Source of the DNA: Salvator merianae
Lineage: Eukaryota; Chordata; Lepidosauria; Squamata; Teiidae
Assembly: GCA_003586115.2 (NCBI GenBank)
Contig: QVOM02000115.1
Location: 7,484,799-7,548,798 of the forward strand
Length of the DNA stretch: 64,000 bases
Direction of reading: 5' to 3'
The notes beneath the pieces are model-generated. The model had not been told where the DNA came from, made no database searches, and worked only from the letters and a program-made list of their open reading frames with translations. The position numbers and the translations under genes are program-made. How positions within the stretch are numbered: the first letter of the stretch is position 1; each line of letters opens with the position of its first letter. Positions 24,890 through 37,283 of the stretch are shown here, in pieces.

Positions 24890-25200
24890 ACGGAGGTGTA
24901 CAGAAAGCATGGTGCCTGTGTTTGGGACTACTAGGTGGCATGCTGCCAAAAAGCCACCTCCAGGGGTATTGAGGCTAGGAACTTTTATTCGTAGCCCTCA
25001 GGGACATGGGGGTGCAGCTGCAAACTTTGCACAAGCTTTGCAGCTGCAGCATGGGCTGAGCAGGATCAGTGCCATTGGTGCAGACAGTGTTGATCCAGCC
25101 CCCACCTTCCCATGGTTGGGATCAGTGAACTGGGCTATTCTGAACCAACTAATCCTAATCAAATGCAGGTAAGTGCAGAAAGGGTCATAACTGCAGTTGG
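24890..25200. mobile_element. Non-autonomous DNA element, GGCTAGGAAC family (copy 2)
   Basis: It contains GAGGCTAGGAACTTTTATTC, CCCTCAGGGACATGG and GGATCAGTGCCATTGGTGCA, in the same order as the copy at 20550-20900. It ends near GTGCAGAAAGGGTCA, similar to the ends of the foldback MITEs. Confidence 0.5.
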
Positions 25201-25810
25201 GTGCACCACACCCACACAGAATGCCAGTCTCACTGCTCTTTGCACCAATTCTTCACATCATACATACATCTTGGTTGGTTAGAAGATGATAGACCTAGAC
25301 ATAAACATCATTGCTTAAGCGGAGGAGCATACAAAGCACAGCAGCATCACAGGAAACTCAAATACCTCATGAAAGTTTGGACAAGTGAAGGAGATGAATC
25401 AAAACCTTTTGGACCTCTGCCTCTAGTCCATTTCTCCTATGCTCCATCCTCTTCCTTCTGAAAAATGGAGACTATAAAAGGGCATTTAGACATAGTTAGA
25501 CATTTTTCTCTCAGACTAAGGCCTTTTGTTTGGTGAACTTCCCATGTGATCAGACTGGCAATGTAACATGAAAACACTTATTCCTTGAGTCCAGAAGTGA
25601 CTCCAAGGGTTGTGAGGATGGCTACAGTAGGCTCCTGAGTCAGAAGCCAGGGCCAGATCGTCATTTAGTGATACACTTGCCTCTGATTTAGAATCTTGCT
25701 CACTGCTGGACCCTGAGGTCCTATATTTGGGCTCAAACTCTCTACCCTGTTTTCTCCTATGCAGCCTGGGGACAGGCTGCATGCTTCACTGTTTCCTACC
25801 TGAATCAGGC

Positions 25811-25892
25811 TGCATTCAGACATCATTTACTTATTTCACTACATTTGCATATTCCAGAATAAAGCATGGATATTCCAGAACATCTGGATGCA
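25811..25892. mobile_element. Foldback MITE, TGCATCCAGA family (copy 1)
   Basis: The ends TGCATTCAGACAT and ATCTGGATGCA are inverted. The centre has ATATTCCAGAATAAAGCATGG, nearly the same as in the copy at 30557-30688. This copy is shorter, so it carries an internal or arm deletion. Confidence 0.6.
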
Positions 25893-26499
25893 GTTTTAGT
25901 TGCCATTCCAATACCTGATTCAAGCACATGAGAACTAGAAAGCTCTACTCCTGCTCACCCATCACAATTCCCATTTGCTATGGACCAGACTCTGTGCATT
26001 ATGATCAGAGGGCTGTAAAATCTTGAGCTGACTAAATCTGGAAAGCCTCCTTGTCATGACAGTGGTCGTCCTATAATCAGCTTGCTGGCGATTCATGACA
26101 GAATATATTGCCTGAACCCAGAAGGCTATAATTGAATTTCATTTAATTTCACTAATTCCAACAAATTAGTCCCCATCTGTCAAATTAAACAATGTGTTAA
26201 AGTGGATAAAATTCAGTCTTCATTATCATAATAAACACCTTCTCTTAGAAAGCATTATTCATTATTAGAATGTTTTCTGCATGACAATGATGAATGATTA
26301 GAAGGATAAAAAACATGTGATCTAAAAATAACCCTAGAAAGACTTGTGAGAGACCCAAAATAGATGTCTGTAATTAAATTACATGAGAGTTATATGTGAG
26401 ATATAAATATATAGATGTGTGTGTATATGTACAGTATATGTGTAAAACAGCTTCATAATATTACTGACTATAATTTTTTTTATGTTGTTTCATATATTA

Positions 26500-26575
26500 T
26501 TTGCTTACATTTGCATACCACTCTTTGCAGAGTGGTTTACACAATAAAGATATATTACAAGATGCTAATTCATTC
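26500..26575 (-). repeat. Possible LINE/SINE 3' tail
   Basis: The sequence TTTGCATACCACTCTTTGCA followed by AGTGGTTTACACAATAAAG resembles the end of squamate L2/CR1-like elements read on the minus strand. It is short and ambiguous. Confidence 0.35.
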
Positions 26576-27654
26576 TCCATCAGGTTTGGAGTTGGAGGAG
26601 GGAGAAGCCACTGCAGGAAGCTGATGAAAAAGCTGTCATGATTAATAGCATCTTACTAGGAAGCAGAACAAATTTGTGTGAAGTGCTGTTTGATGCTCTA
26701 AATATCATCTTTATATTAAAAATCACATGCCTTGGAATATAAAATCTCAGAAGCAGAGAGAGGGAGAAAGAGAGAGAGACATACTATTCATAGGTCTGAA
26801 TTTGTCTCCATTAACCAGTTTGTTGATGATATTCTCAATTATGAAATGTATTTTTCTTTCTTACATTAACTCCATTCAATTTTTATTTTTACTTTGGTTT
26901 TTGGGGGGAATTTGCAGGCTCATACTGTAAATTCTAGAGGTGCCCTTCTATGTTCAAAGGTGACTCAGTGGTTATTACTCCCTAGGCTTTCAGGGCTGAC
27001 TACACACAAGTATTACCTTACACAATAAAATTGAATTCTCAGGAATTTTGCATGAATTGTGCATCAGAAGACAACACACTGAAAAGACTTAATGCACTTC
27101 TAGTGCATTTGTTCTCCTGACTTACCAAAAAGAAATTCCATGTCGAACATGATCTGCCTCCACTCCACCCTGTCTAAAACTCCTTCTGAGACCATAAATG
27201 ACTGGTCCTTCTGTGCCCATGTGCAGAAAAAAATCTTCCGTCCCAAGGTGTGCTCCAGCACAAAATTCACTTAAAAATTCTGTAGAGAGCACAGCAATGT
27301 AGGTGCCGAGATCCTATCAGCATTCTTGTACAAAAATATCTATATTAACATAAGTGCCTACGTTCCTCACAGTGCTTCTGAGCAAGACTGAAATGAGCCT
27401 GAAAACAGTTCAACAGAAGAAATTTTGCACTGCTAGAAATGATTGGTTGATGCCACATGAAAAAAAGTAGGCAACACCATGAAGAGCATGGAACTAAGAA
27501 CTCATTTTCAGTGTGGAATAAAGCACTCTGCAGAAACAGCAGATTAAAAGGGAAATACTGCACATTTGCCACAAAATTTCATCTTTTGATGTGATTTTCC
27601 CACAGTGGAAGCTGAATTAATCCATGTTACAACCTATGTAACACCCTCAACTAA

Positions 27655-27765
27655 CCACCCTTACAGGATTATTGTGAGGATAAAATGAAGGGGACAAACA
27701 GTGGCATGCCTTACCTTGGACTCTTAGGAGGAAAAGTAGAATATAAATGCTGTAAACAAGCAAGC
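27655..27765 (+). repeat. Possible LINE-derived 3' end fragment
   Basis: CCTTACAGGATTATTGTGAG followed by GATAAAATGAAGG and AGTAGAATATAAATGC resembles a common reptile retroposon 3' end (with a GGxTTATTGTGAGGATAAAAT core). A shorter relative lies at 57955-58015. The family name is not certain. Confidence 0.4.
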
Positions 27766-29427
27766 AAGCAAATAAGTAGTAGAGGAAGATCTTCTGCCAA
27801 AAGTTATGATTCAGCTCCACTTAGAGCAGTAAACTGGTTGGGGGGGAGGGGGAGATGCTTTGTCAACAAACCCTGGTTCATGCAGCTGGAGCTTTTGCTT
27901 GCTGCTGGCCAGGATACATTCAATATTGTTGATGCCTTGCAAGTCACCTTCACTGTGCAGGCACAGACAGTCCTTCAGGGATCTTACAGCATATCCATAA
28001 AACACGGTGAGATGTTGAAAGGGTCAGTATGCAAGGTAGTGACTTCAATATTATTCCTTGTATCCTGACCCTAGGGTGTCCATCCTTGGCACCAGGAGCA
28101 TTAGCACATCTTCCCAGACATTTCAGTATGGTGAGGGCAAAACAACAGCTTGGGGGGTCAGGAAGGGCCTCTCCGTTATGTAACGGAGATGAGACCAGCC
28201 TATACACACCCCAGAGAGATAAAGAAAAGGCTTTTATCTTCCAAAAACTATGTTGACCAGAAAACTTAGAGTCACCAAAAGATAATTGAAATATGCCTTT
28301 CTTCCAATACTTCGTCACCATAGTTTATATACATTTGATGCATTTACCTGTCATATGTTTGTGTGAGCTACCTATTAGATTCCAAGTAAAGAGGTGGGAA
28401 ATAGGGGTTAGGAGGCTGGAGGGTAATGAGGAGATGAAATGGGAGTTTGGAGGCCATGGGCCTTGGGAAAAAGAGAAGAGAGAAGGAAACACAGAGGTTT
28501 GAAAGCTATGGGGCATGAGGAAGAGAAAGTGAAAACGGAGCATTCAGTTTCACCTAATATCTGAGGTATATCAATGTATTCTGCACTAAAGACTTATAGT
28601 AGCAAAGTTTAATCATTTCCCAAAACTAACATGGCTCTGACACAAGAATTAATGTACAACAATGTTTAAATTATTTCCAAAAGGACTTCGAAGGAGATCC
28701 TTCTACACTAAAAATGCTGCCAGCAAAAGTGATTGTACCACTCAGACTACAATGTGTATCGTAAAAAATGTCTGTGCCATAACACAACACCACATTTCTC
28801 ACAATGGCCCTGCTTACCTGTGCGCCTGGCGGAGGAGGACTACTGGAAACCAGCCAAACACAAAAGGAAGTGGGCAGATACTTGGCTAGCTTCTCATAGT
28901 CCCCAATGGGCCAATCACTTATGCTGCTCATCAGATATGCAGGAAAACAGGGATTTGCTGCTCCTGTCTTGCAGAACATGGCACGAGGCAGTTGTGGAAT
29001 CTTGTTTAAATCTCGCATTGCCTCTCGCCATCGGGAGGCAAACAGAGAAGAAGCAGGAGCTTTACAAGCATGACAAAAAGCAATATAAGCTTCCCAGAGG
29101 TGTAATTAGGATGGAATGGAACCTGGAGAAAAAGGAATATGGACCCCACATACCAGATGTACTGAGACCAAAGGCCTACACAGCATGATAATAAATAAGC
29201 ACCAGACTCAGCCAGCAAATGCTCAGAAATGATTCCTCTTTGATTTCTGGCTCATAGCTAGTTTTTCTCAGCAGTAGTTATATCTCTGTGTCTTTCTTTC
29301 CAAGGCAATAAAGGAAGAGAAAAATCATGAACCTGGAAGTGAAAGTGCATATGAAGCTGATCAAGGTGAGAATGGATTAGGAGGTTGCATGCACAATTTC
29401 AGGTAATATAATGTAAACCTGAGGAAT

Positions 29428-29482
29428 CTGTGCCCACCCAGATGCTGTTGAACTCCAGTCCCATCAGCCCTGTTGACAGAAG
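29428..29482. mobile_element. Fragment of the ACTCCCATCAGCCC MITE family
   Basis: The block CCAGATGCTGTTGAACTCC followed by AGTCCCATCAGCCC resembles the terminal arm of the element at 62670-62785. Only one arm is visible. Confidence 0.45.
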
Positions 29483-30039
29483 CTGCAGTTAAGCCAAATT
29501 TGCAGAGCCACATATTTCCTTTTCCTGGACTGTAGGTATGATTTGCTTAACAAAATGTTAGAATCAACTCAATGCTCAAGCAACTTTCGCAATAACTCTA
29601 GTCACCTGTTAGCTTTTTAAAAATGTCTTGCTCAGGAAAGTGATCTCTTTGGCAACAATACATTCATGAATTTTTAAATATGGTCTGTTGCATTGGCCAT
29701 GCCATCTGTATACGTTATGTCAAGTAAAACAGAAACTACTCAGATTCCTTTGCTTTTTGCAAGCGCTACCAGCAGATCCTCTTTCTTCTCCTGTGTACAA
29801 GAAAAATTCAGAGAAGCAGTCCGCACACAGACACACACCCTTGTTATTGTCATCTGATTTTGACATTAGAAGCTTGAAACCATTTGGGTGATGAGTCATC
29901 AGAAAGAAAGGCCTCTTCCTCCACTCTCTCACTTGTGATATGTTTCTCCCTTTCCAGAAGGCAGCTCAGGATTTATATCTCTTATTGTTGCCAGGTGGTT
30001 ATTTTCCAAGAACACAAGTGGTTTCTAAGGTCCCTCTCC

Positions 30040-30062
30040 ACCTCCTCCTCCTCCTCCTCCTT
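30040..30062. repeat. (CTC)n microsatellite
   Basis: About seven uninterrupted CTC units. It is a simple repeat. Confidence 0.85.
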
Positions 30063-30556
30063 CTTTTGGAGGTCTGGATTACAGAAGAGCCTGGAAGACA
30101 TTTTAGTTGATGGAAACGTGTGAAAGTCAGGCTCTTAGGTCCAGCCTCATAACAAAACATAACATCATTTTTGGCTGAATGATAAGGGCAGTGTTTAAGC
30201 TGCATTACCAAGCGCTGACTGTGAATGAACAGATATGCCTTGAGAATGCAGGTGAAAATCAAGGTGAGCACCAGGTGAACAGTAATCATATACATTTGAG
30301 GAGGTCAGGAGAATATTTTTTTTCTCCCTCTGGCTATTTCTAACTTCCTGTGCGGCCTGCTCAGATTGACAACACTCCTGGGTAATTCACTAGCTGTAGC
30401 CTGGAGAGCAGTTATTACATAATAAACATTATAATGTACAGAGTTACACTGAAGAGCCATAAGATTCACCCAAAATGTTGCTGTGGAATGCCAGACACTT
30501 CTTTGGGAGATATGGTAATGATTTTAGCATTCTAACAGGAAAGATATACAGACAGC

Positions 30557-30688
30557 TGCATCCAGACATTGCTTACCAATTCTACTATATTTGGAGATTC
30601 TGGAATAAAGCATGGATATTCTGGAATACCCAAGTTTTATCCCAGAATATCCACATATAGTGGAATAGGTAAGCAACATCTAGATGCA
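30557..30688. mobile_element. Foldback MITE, TGCATCCAGA family (copy 2)
   Basis: The left arm (TGCATCCAGACATTGCTTACC then CTACTATAT, GGAGATTCTGG) is complementary to the right arm (CAGAATATCCACATATAG, GGTAAGCAACATCTAGATGCA) over about 45 bp. The centre includes AATAAAGCATGGATATTC. Non-coding. Confidence 0.75.
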
Positions 30689-31447
30689 TTCAATTACAAA
30701 ATCAGGAGAGTGTTGTGAGCACAATGTGTGTAGCCCATACTCCTCCATATTCCTTCAGTCACTGGCTACTTCCAGATGCACCAAAAATCTGACAGGTGGT
30801 CACACAGGGGCCCAGGCAGCCAGACTCTGCTGACTTACACTAAGTGTAGGGTGAAAGTGTGGGACTGGCACAGAATGCTGAGAGTGGAATGCTCGGAGGT
30901 TTAGTTCAGGGGTACCTGAAGGACCACAAGATGAGAAGCCCTGATCAACATATTTATATACCAGGCACACAGGTTTGCAAGAACCCCAAAAGCATAGATA
31001 CCCAGGGCAGGGTACAGGTGTTAGTTAGTTTAAAGCTTTGTCATTTACCACCGAATTGCATGTGAATATCAAAAGAAAAAGAGAAAGACACGCTCATATA
31101 CCCACCCTAATGTATATATCCATCATTATGATTACATTTTTAAAAAAACCCACCAAGATGTCATGCAACAATATAAGTATCATATCACAGCACAGATTAT
31201 TTTATGTATTTACTGTTTTAAACATTTTTATATTGCCCTCCAGCACTTGGCCTTAAAAGGCAACATCAGACCCACATCTTCGAACATCATCTTAATCATT
31301 GCTCCTAACAGAGCAATATCTGCTACCAGCCAGTTTGGCATCGCTGTAAATCTAGCAAACATGCCTTTTCAACCATAAATGAAGTTCAGCAATATGAGCC
31401 ACCAAGAGCTGAGCTTGACTCTCGGTAGCTATATAGAAACATGCAGT

Positions 31448-31568
31448 TTTCTTGGCAACAGTATGGACGTGGTTTGCCATGGCTACCTTTTGGGGAGATG
31501 CCAAGGATTGGACCTGAGACTTCTGCATTTAAAGGAGATGCTCTGCCACTAAGTTACAGCCATTCCTG
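31448..31568 (-). mobile_element. tRNA-derived SINE, reverse orientation
   Basis: Read on the minus strand it begins GGAATGGCTGTAACTTAGTGG with a B-box-like CAGGTCCAATCC and continues CATGGCAAACCACGTCC. It is the tRNA-SINE family seen elsewhere in the window, in the opposite orientation and lacking a clear Bov-B tail. Confidence 0.8.
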
Positions 31569-31669
31569 GGGCAGCAGCTTACCACATTTTTGCATAAGTT
31601 TTCATCTTAATGAACCCTGGCTGTGGTGGCAAAAATGGCCTATGATCGGTCAGCTGCTGCTGGAACTGA

Positions 31670-32210
31670 GGGCCTTTCCACACTGTCACTGTTCTGGATC
31701 ATAGTCCATTTCTGACACTCTTTTGTCTGCGCAGATCAGAGAGGCCTTGCCCCATCCTAGTACACTTTGTCCACACGGGATGGAGAATAGTCCAGGTGTC
31801 CTGGTCCAGTCTACTGGTAGACCTCTTTTTCAAGATCTGCTACCATACTAGGGAGTGGTTTATCAGACTACAGAGGCATGCAGATGGCACATCTCCATGG
31901 CCTGGTATACCATGGGGACCCATTTCCGCAGTGCAACAAGGTATGGTGCTGAAATGGGCACCCCAGGAGCTCCAAAGGCCAGGAACTTTCATTACTGATC
32001 TTTGGAGCATTTGGAAGCCCCACATGCCAGCTCTGAGCTGCTCTGAGCTTCAGAGCCAGGGCAGGGGTTGGCATAGAACAGGTCATCCTAATGTGGATGA
32101 CCCTGTTCCAGACCAGGAGCAATCCAACCTAACCGTGGGACAGATTGCTTATTCCAAACCATAGCATCCTGCTGTGGTCTGGAATAGCTAAAGTAAGTGT
32201 GAATACAGCC
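31670..32210. mobile_element. Non-autonomous DNA element with GGGCCTTTCCACACT end
   Basis: The left end is GGGCCTTTCCACACT; the right end, read inverted, is GGCTGTATTCACACT. The interior contains GGCCAGGAACTTTCATTACT, linking it to the GGCTAGGAAC elements at 20.6, 24.9 and 57.3 kb. Length about 541 bp. No transposase is encoded. Confidence 0.6.
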
Positions 32211-33587
32211 TGAATGTAACTTAGACCTGTTAAAATTACAGTGTGGGTCATGCGCTCTGAAGACCACTGCCATCATTGTGTGGCTGTGACTGCTTTAGAA
32301 GTTTATTCCTGTGCCTTCCCTTGGTTCTAACTGGCACAAGAGGTGACTTCTTCCTGGGTGTAGACACATCCCGGAAAGTCTTGCATATGTTTTGTGGAGA
32401 AATCAATAGAGGAAGCTACTGTACATGGGCACCTTCTGTGAGTGTTCAAAACAGAGGGGGTGAGAGAATCATTAGACTGACTGGCAGGGGCAGGATTGCT
32501 GCTTGCACCAGCTGAACATTCCTCCCCAGTGTTTTTGGCATCTCCAGCAACTAATTTGGGTGGGCAGAACAGGGGGCTGCCCTAGGCTCTAACTACATTC
32601 CACTTCCCTGCTGCTAGTCTTTCAATGGCTACAACTGTCTTTGAATCACTTCATCCCAGTTGAGTACCTTTTAGATCATGGCACTTATGATGCCAACTAA
32701 TGTGGGTATACAAGAAGGCTGATCCTGCTCATTGTGGGCTGCAGCACCAGGATCAAGTGGAGGCACAGTGTTGTGTTGCCAACAGCAGGAACAAATCTGT
32801 TTTCTTCTTGTGTGAGAGATATATGGGCATCGCTGCCCATACTGTGCCTTTTTAGTGAATATGGGCTGCGCTTCCAGATTATATATAGTATTTCTCAAAC
32901 TTGCATGTTTTTTCACCCCCTACCAGACTAAGTATGTAGAGATACCTCCAGAGGTCATTATAGTGCAGGACTGATCTGTCCATGGGTCTGTACACCTGGC
33001 AGTGTTGGCATGGGCAGTGGAATGGAGGAAGGAACAAGGCAGTGGTTAGTGCCCTGTCTCTAACTGCACTTTGCTCCACCATAGATCAAAGCAAAGTCCA
33101 CTCCATGGGCTGCCATTGATACTAGGTGTATGTCAAAGGCACAGCTGCATTTGGTTAAAATAAGGGAAGCACTGATTTTGGCTGATCATATTGGACTAGT
33201 TATGGAGTAGGAAAGCTACTATGGCTTCAGGGCTTGAATGAGGAATCTCATGGTGTAAGGGCTGGATTTTCTTTAAATGGCATATCTGATAACTGGAATG
33301 AATACTTGAAAGTGAGACTTGGGATCATGACTACTAAGCTTGCAGGGCATTTAGCTTTCACAGGTTCACTTCAGGTTCACTTTAGCTTCTGATCATGAGG
33401 TTACGTGGGTAGAAACAAGACTGTGGCTTCAAGAAGCATCTCTGGCTCCAGTCTTCCTCATTTAGAAACATAATTTTACACACTTCTCTGAGTTAACATC
33501 AAATCATATAAAATTAAAAATATCATATTGCAGTTTTTCTGTTTTTATAGCTGAGAACATTCCTGGGCTATCTGTGTGCTGGAACAG

Positions 33588-33653
33588 CTTTTCTTTTCTT
33601 TTCTTTTCTTTTCTTTTCTTTTCTTTTCTTTTCTTTTCTTTTCTTTTCTTTTC
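33588..33653. repeat. (CTTTT)13 microsatellite
   Basis: Thirteen-odd uninterrupted 5-bp units. An open frame running through it is an artefact of the repeat. Confidence 0.95.
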
Positions 33654-34670
33654 TATTTCGTACCAAAGTTTCTAGCATCCACCACTGGCATAAGGAAACA
33701 ACAACTGAATCCCAGTATTTCTCTTGATGACTGGTCTGTTAAGCCTACATTACATACTAGTGAATGCTTATATTGTTTTGCTGCACTTTATATTGATTTA
33801 TGGACTGCTTTTTTCTTTCTTTTGGCATTGTCTTACATCTGGAGTTCTCAGTGAAACGATTCAAGTGATATATTCTAGCCTTTCCCTCTTCTCTTCCCCA
33901 CCACAATTGCTGCCTTCCCCCCAGAGAACTCTAAAAATTAAGACAGTGCTTATTTTAGTTATTTTGCAAGGTACCTGTAACTCATTCCTGGTCCATTTCA
34001 GCCTCCTTTAAATTAGTTCCTGGCATAATTAAATCTCCCTTGAAGTCCTCATGAACAAATTGTTTCCAGTTTTAATTTCTAGCCTGGTTTACTGCCATCT
34101 GTGCAAATTACATGCTAATGCAAAGATAAGGTGTGACAGAGAGAGGACTCAGTGACATATTGCTCAGATAGGAACAGAATGGAAAACTCATGCCCAAATC
34201 GATATGTGCAAACATATTTGAATCAAACTTTGAATGTCTCAAAGCAGTTTGAAGTTTGGTTTGACAATTTGACAAATGATTCATTACAGGGAACCATGCA
34301 GAACAGCTAGGGGCCAACAGGGCCAAAGTTTTACAGAGTTTGCGATGGAGCCACAGACATTGGTGTGGGGATTTGGGGAGACTCTTGGGGGATGCTCACC
34401 AAGCAGCATAAAATTTGGAGGCTGCTCCTGATTTTTTTTGGAAATCTCTCACCTGCCCCAGTACATAGGAAAGAATGAGAAACTCCCCCCCCAAAAAAAT
34501 CCCAAAAATTCAAGGCTGCATCCAATCAACTAGAGACCTAGCAGGAGGGATACCCCAAAGGCCTACACATACCCCCTGAGACACTCGGTCCCACCCCTTA
34601 GGTTTTTCTTCTTCTAACTTTCCCATTTGCTGCAGTTGTTTGTTTTTTTGTTTGTTTGTTTTTTGCTTTT

Positions 34671-35081
34671 GGCACACAAGGGCTTTTAAACAAATGAAAC
34701 AGTGGTTTTTCAAGCCAGAAGGACTCCCCCCTTCACAGTTGGTTGAAAACTACTGCAATAGTAAAATTAATAAATTAAAAAACAAGCAGCTATCTTGCTG
34801 CTACCACACCACCAGGCATACAGGGACTTTTAAACAAACTTAAAAAGGGGCTTTTCAGGCCAGCAAGTCCTCCCATGTCACATCAGGATGCAAATCAATT
34901 CAAGAGCTAAAATAAGAAATTAAAAAACTAGGAGCCGTCTCGCTGCTACTATACCACCTGGCACACAGTGGCTTCTTAAATTACTTTTTAGCCAACAGGG
35001 CTCTCACCATCGTATCAGGGTGCAAACAAATGCAATAGACAGTAATAAAATGCAGTTATCTCACTGCTACTCTATCCCCCA
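34671..35081. repeat. Three-unit tandem array, about 145 bp per unit
   Basis: Units start at 34671 (GGCACACAAGGGCTTTTAAA), 34815 (GGCATACAGGGACTTTTAAA) and 34960 (GGCACACAGTGGCTTCTTAA). Each ends with a block like CAGCTATCTTGCTGCTACCA preceded by AAATTAAAAAAC. The units have diverged with small indels; the third is shorter. It could be an old satellite or the internal repeats of a transposon. Confidence 0.8.
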
Positions 35082-36207
35082 AACCCTAATCCCTAACCAA
35101 ACAAGAAAACTACAAGAGTGCAGCAACTGACAAAATAAGCAGATAGCAAAAGCAAGCCAGTGTGGGCAAGACAGACAAAAGAACCTAGCACTAAACTAAC
35201 ACTCCCACCTTCCCCCCTGCATCAAATCCCTAAACCAAAAAAAAAATGGCAGATAAAGGAGAGAGAGAGAATAGACAGAGGCCGCGGTCACATTTTCTTC
35301 ATATAGTCCATCCCTGGGTTGGATGGGGAGTGAGGCTGTTTTGGGCCTCCTTCAGCTTGGTCACACTTTAGCAGCTCTGTCTCCAAAATTTTTCATGTGA
35401 AAGGAAATAATACAGCTTTCTTTGTTCTTTTATACTCTCAAATTCCCTCCCTTGAGCTCCCCATTTCCTCCTGGTTACCAAAGCAGCCAATGACATACTT
35501 GTTTTCCTTGTATATTTGAATCTTCATGTATTGGTTCTGGCTGCACCTACACAGGCAGCAAGTGGAGGTCCTGGATTCCTGCTGCAATGCAATTCATCTC
35601 ACGTCAGTGACCATTCTGCCCACACCTGCTCCAGAGAAGCAGAAATACAGTTGGAAGTTGGCCATTTTTGGTCTTCATCGGAGCAGGTCGGGGTGAGAAG
35701 CACACCTGGTGAGTCACTCCTTCCTGCTCCCTGCATCCACATGGGAGGAAGCCACCAAGTCCCAGCCACCATGCTGAGAGTAGTCTTTCACAGCCTGTGT
35801 TGAGGCTGCTTTCAGGTCCAGCTGAAGTGGAGGTTGAATTTGTATGCCCTGGCCTCAGAGCATCCCTGGGGCACACCTAGCATTCGTGTGGATAGTGCCC
35901 CTGTCTATGGCTTTCAGCTTTGGATTCAGTGTTGAATCCAGAGGAAAGGGAGCAGGAAGGCAATTCCTGCCCAGAAACAATATTACCTGATGAGATTTTT
36001 TTTTAAAAAAATTATTTATTACTATGAAATATCATCAATTCCTTAAATAACAAATATGATGATACCCTCCAGATGGCTCCACAAATTTTCATTTCCCTCA
36101 TGGTCAAAATAGGAATCACCCACCACATCCATTGCTAGACTAAAGGGTACAAAATAAAACTAGGAACTATAGGTTGTCTGTGAAATTTCCTTACTCTGGG
36201 AGATAGT

Positions 36208-36777
36208 GGGCCTGTTCGCACTGAGCTCGGTAGACCGTTCCCAGTAGTTGGCTTCGAACCGGAGAGGTTGGGGAACGCTCGGTGCCATTCGCACTCCCGG
36301 CCAGAGGAACGGACCCGAAGCCGACGAGCAGAGGGAACAGTGCGGATGGCAGCCGCTAGTTCGCTCCCGCACTCCGCACCCACTTCGTACCCACTTCGTA
36401 ACCAGGGGCTCGTTACGAAGCTGGCTTTGTAACGGCAGCTCGGCTGCCAAGCCCAAAGGGCTATCCCGGGTACGAAGCATCGTACCAGGGTACGAAAACT
36501 GCGCACCCCGGGTACGAAGCAGCGGACCGTGCATGTGTAGCTGCACCAGCCACGCCCGACACCGTTGCAAACAGTGCAAAAGCACGGTGCTCGATCTTCA
36601 CTCCGTCGCGCAGGTCGGGATGAAGACAAGCTTTTACTTGTCTTGCCTTATCCAACATCAGGTTCGAATCGGGTACGAAGTGGTTCGGATCGGGTGAGGC
36701 TCGTGCCCACGGCAGTGCGAATGCTCCGTTCTAGTGAGCGGATAAGAATGTTCCACCGCTACAGTGCGAACAGGCCC
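36208..36777. mobile_element. CpG-rich 570-bp non-autonomous DNA transposon (copy 1)
   Basis: The element has perfect 16-bp terminal inverted repeats, GGGCCTGTTCGCACTG. The interior is far more GC- and CpG-rich than its surroundings, with repeated GGGTACGAAG motifs. A second, inverted copy lies at 61463-62059. Open frames of 140-164 codons on both strands reflect low stop density, not genes. I could not see a clean target-site duplication. Confidence 0.85.
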
Positions 36778-37094
36778 GTATTGTGGATGTTTGCTTTTCC
36801 AGATTTGCCTGAATCACCAAGCTCGACAGTGCTTAAGTTCAGACTGTCTCCAGAAGACAAGAAGAAATTGAGGGATCTTATTTAGAGCCCTCAATTGCTT
36901 CTCACCACCCTTGCCAGACCGCAGGACAAAATCGTAGAACAAGCCCAGAACCTTGCCTTGTCTGGTGCTGCTCTCGTGATGGTGTAGTTGGTTCTTCCCG
37001 GTATTTTCAGTGATGCAAAATATCCAGAAGTGCTCGAGCACTGGCCCCTGTGTTTGTGTGGTGGGCATTTCCACACTGAAGGTCATGGGATCAA

Positions 37095-37283
37095 GCATCC
37101 AGACAAAGTAAACAATGTCGCTATTTTGAGGAAACCTGGATTGGGAGATCTTTGTTCTTGGAATAGCGATATTCCAGGATGTTGCCTCAATATCCCAGGG
37201 CTACGTTGGGATTGCCACGGATACATGTGGCAATCCCAGTATAGTACCAGGATAATCCCAGGTTTTAGGTCCTGTTTGGATGC
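37095..37283. mobile_element. Foldback MITE, GCATCCAGACA ends (copy 3)
   Basis: The ends are GCATCCAGACA and TGTTTGGATGC. Inside, AAACCTGGATTGGGA pairs imperfectly with TAATCCCAGGTTT, and TGCCACGGATACATGTGGCA forms a central hairpin. It shares ends but not the interior with the copies at 25.8 and 30.6 kb. Confidence 0.6.

Larger units (their letters stand above)
25920..31440. other. Repeat-sparse stretch without exons
   Basis: Apart from the small elements listed, nothing coding is supported. The longest open frame here (28733-29188, 151 codons) has no recognisable domain, signal peptide or family resemblance and shows no exon-like conservation I can recognise. Confidence 0.55.

Noticed and set aside
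28733..29188. 151-codon open frame, plus strand
   Set aside because: No family resemblance, and the composition is that of chance translation; there are no splice signals that would make it an exon I can defend.
33576..33854. Phe/Leu/Ser-rich membrane-like protein
   Set aside because: The hydrophobic run is translation of the (CTTTT)n microsatellite.
36135..36629. Overlapping open frames of 141-164 codons on both strands
   Set aside because: They coincide with the sister transposon copy and are open on both strands for compositional reasons.
36200..36785. Target-site duplication of the 570-bp element
   Set aside because: Flanks GAGATAGT and GTATTGTG do not match; I could not support any duplication length, so no superfamily is claimed.
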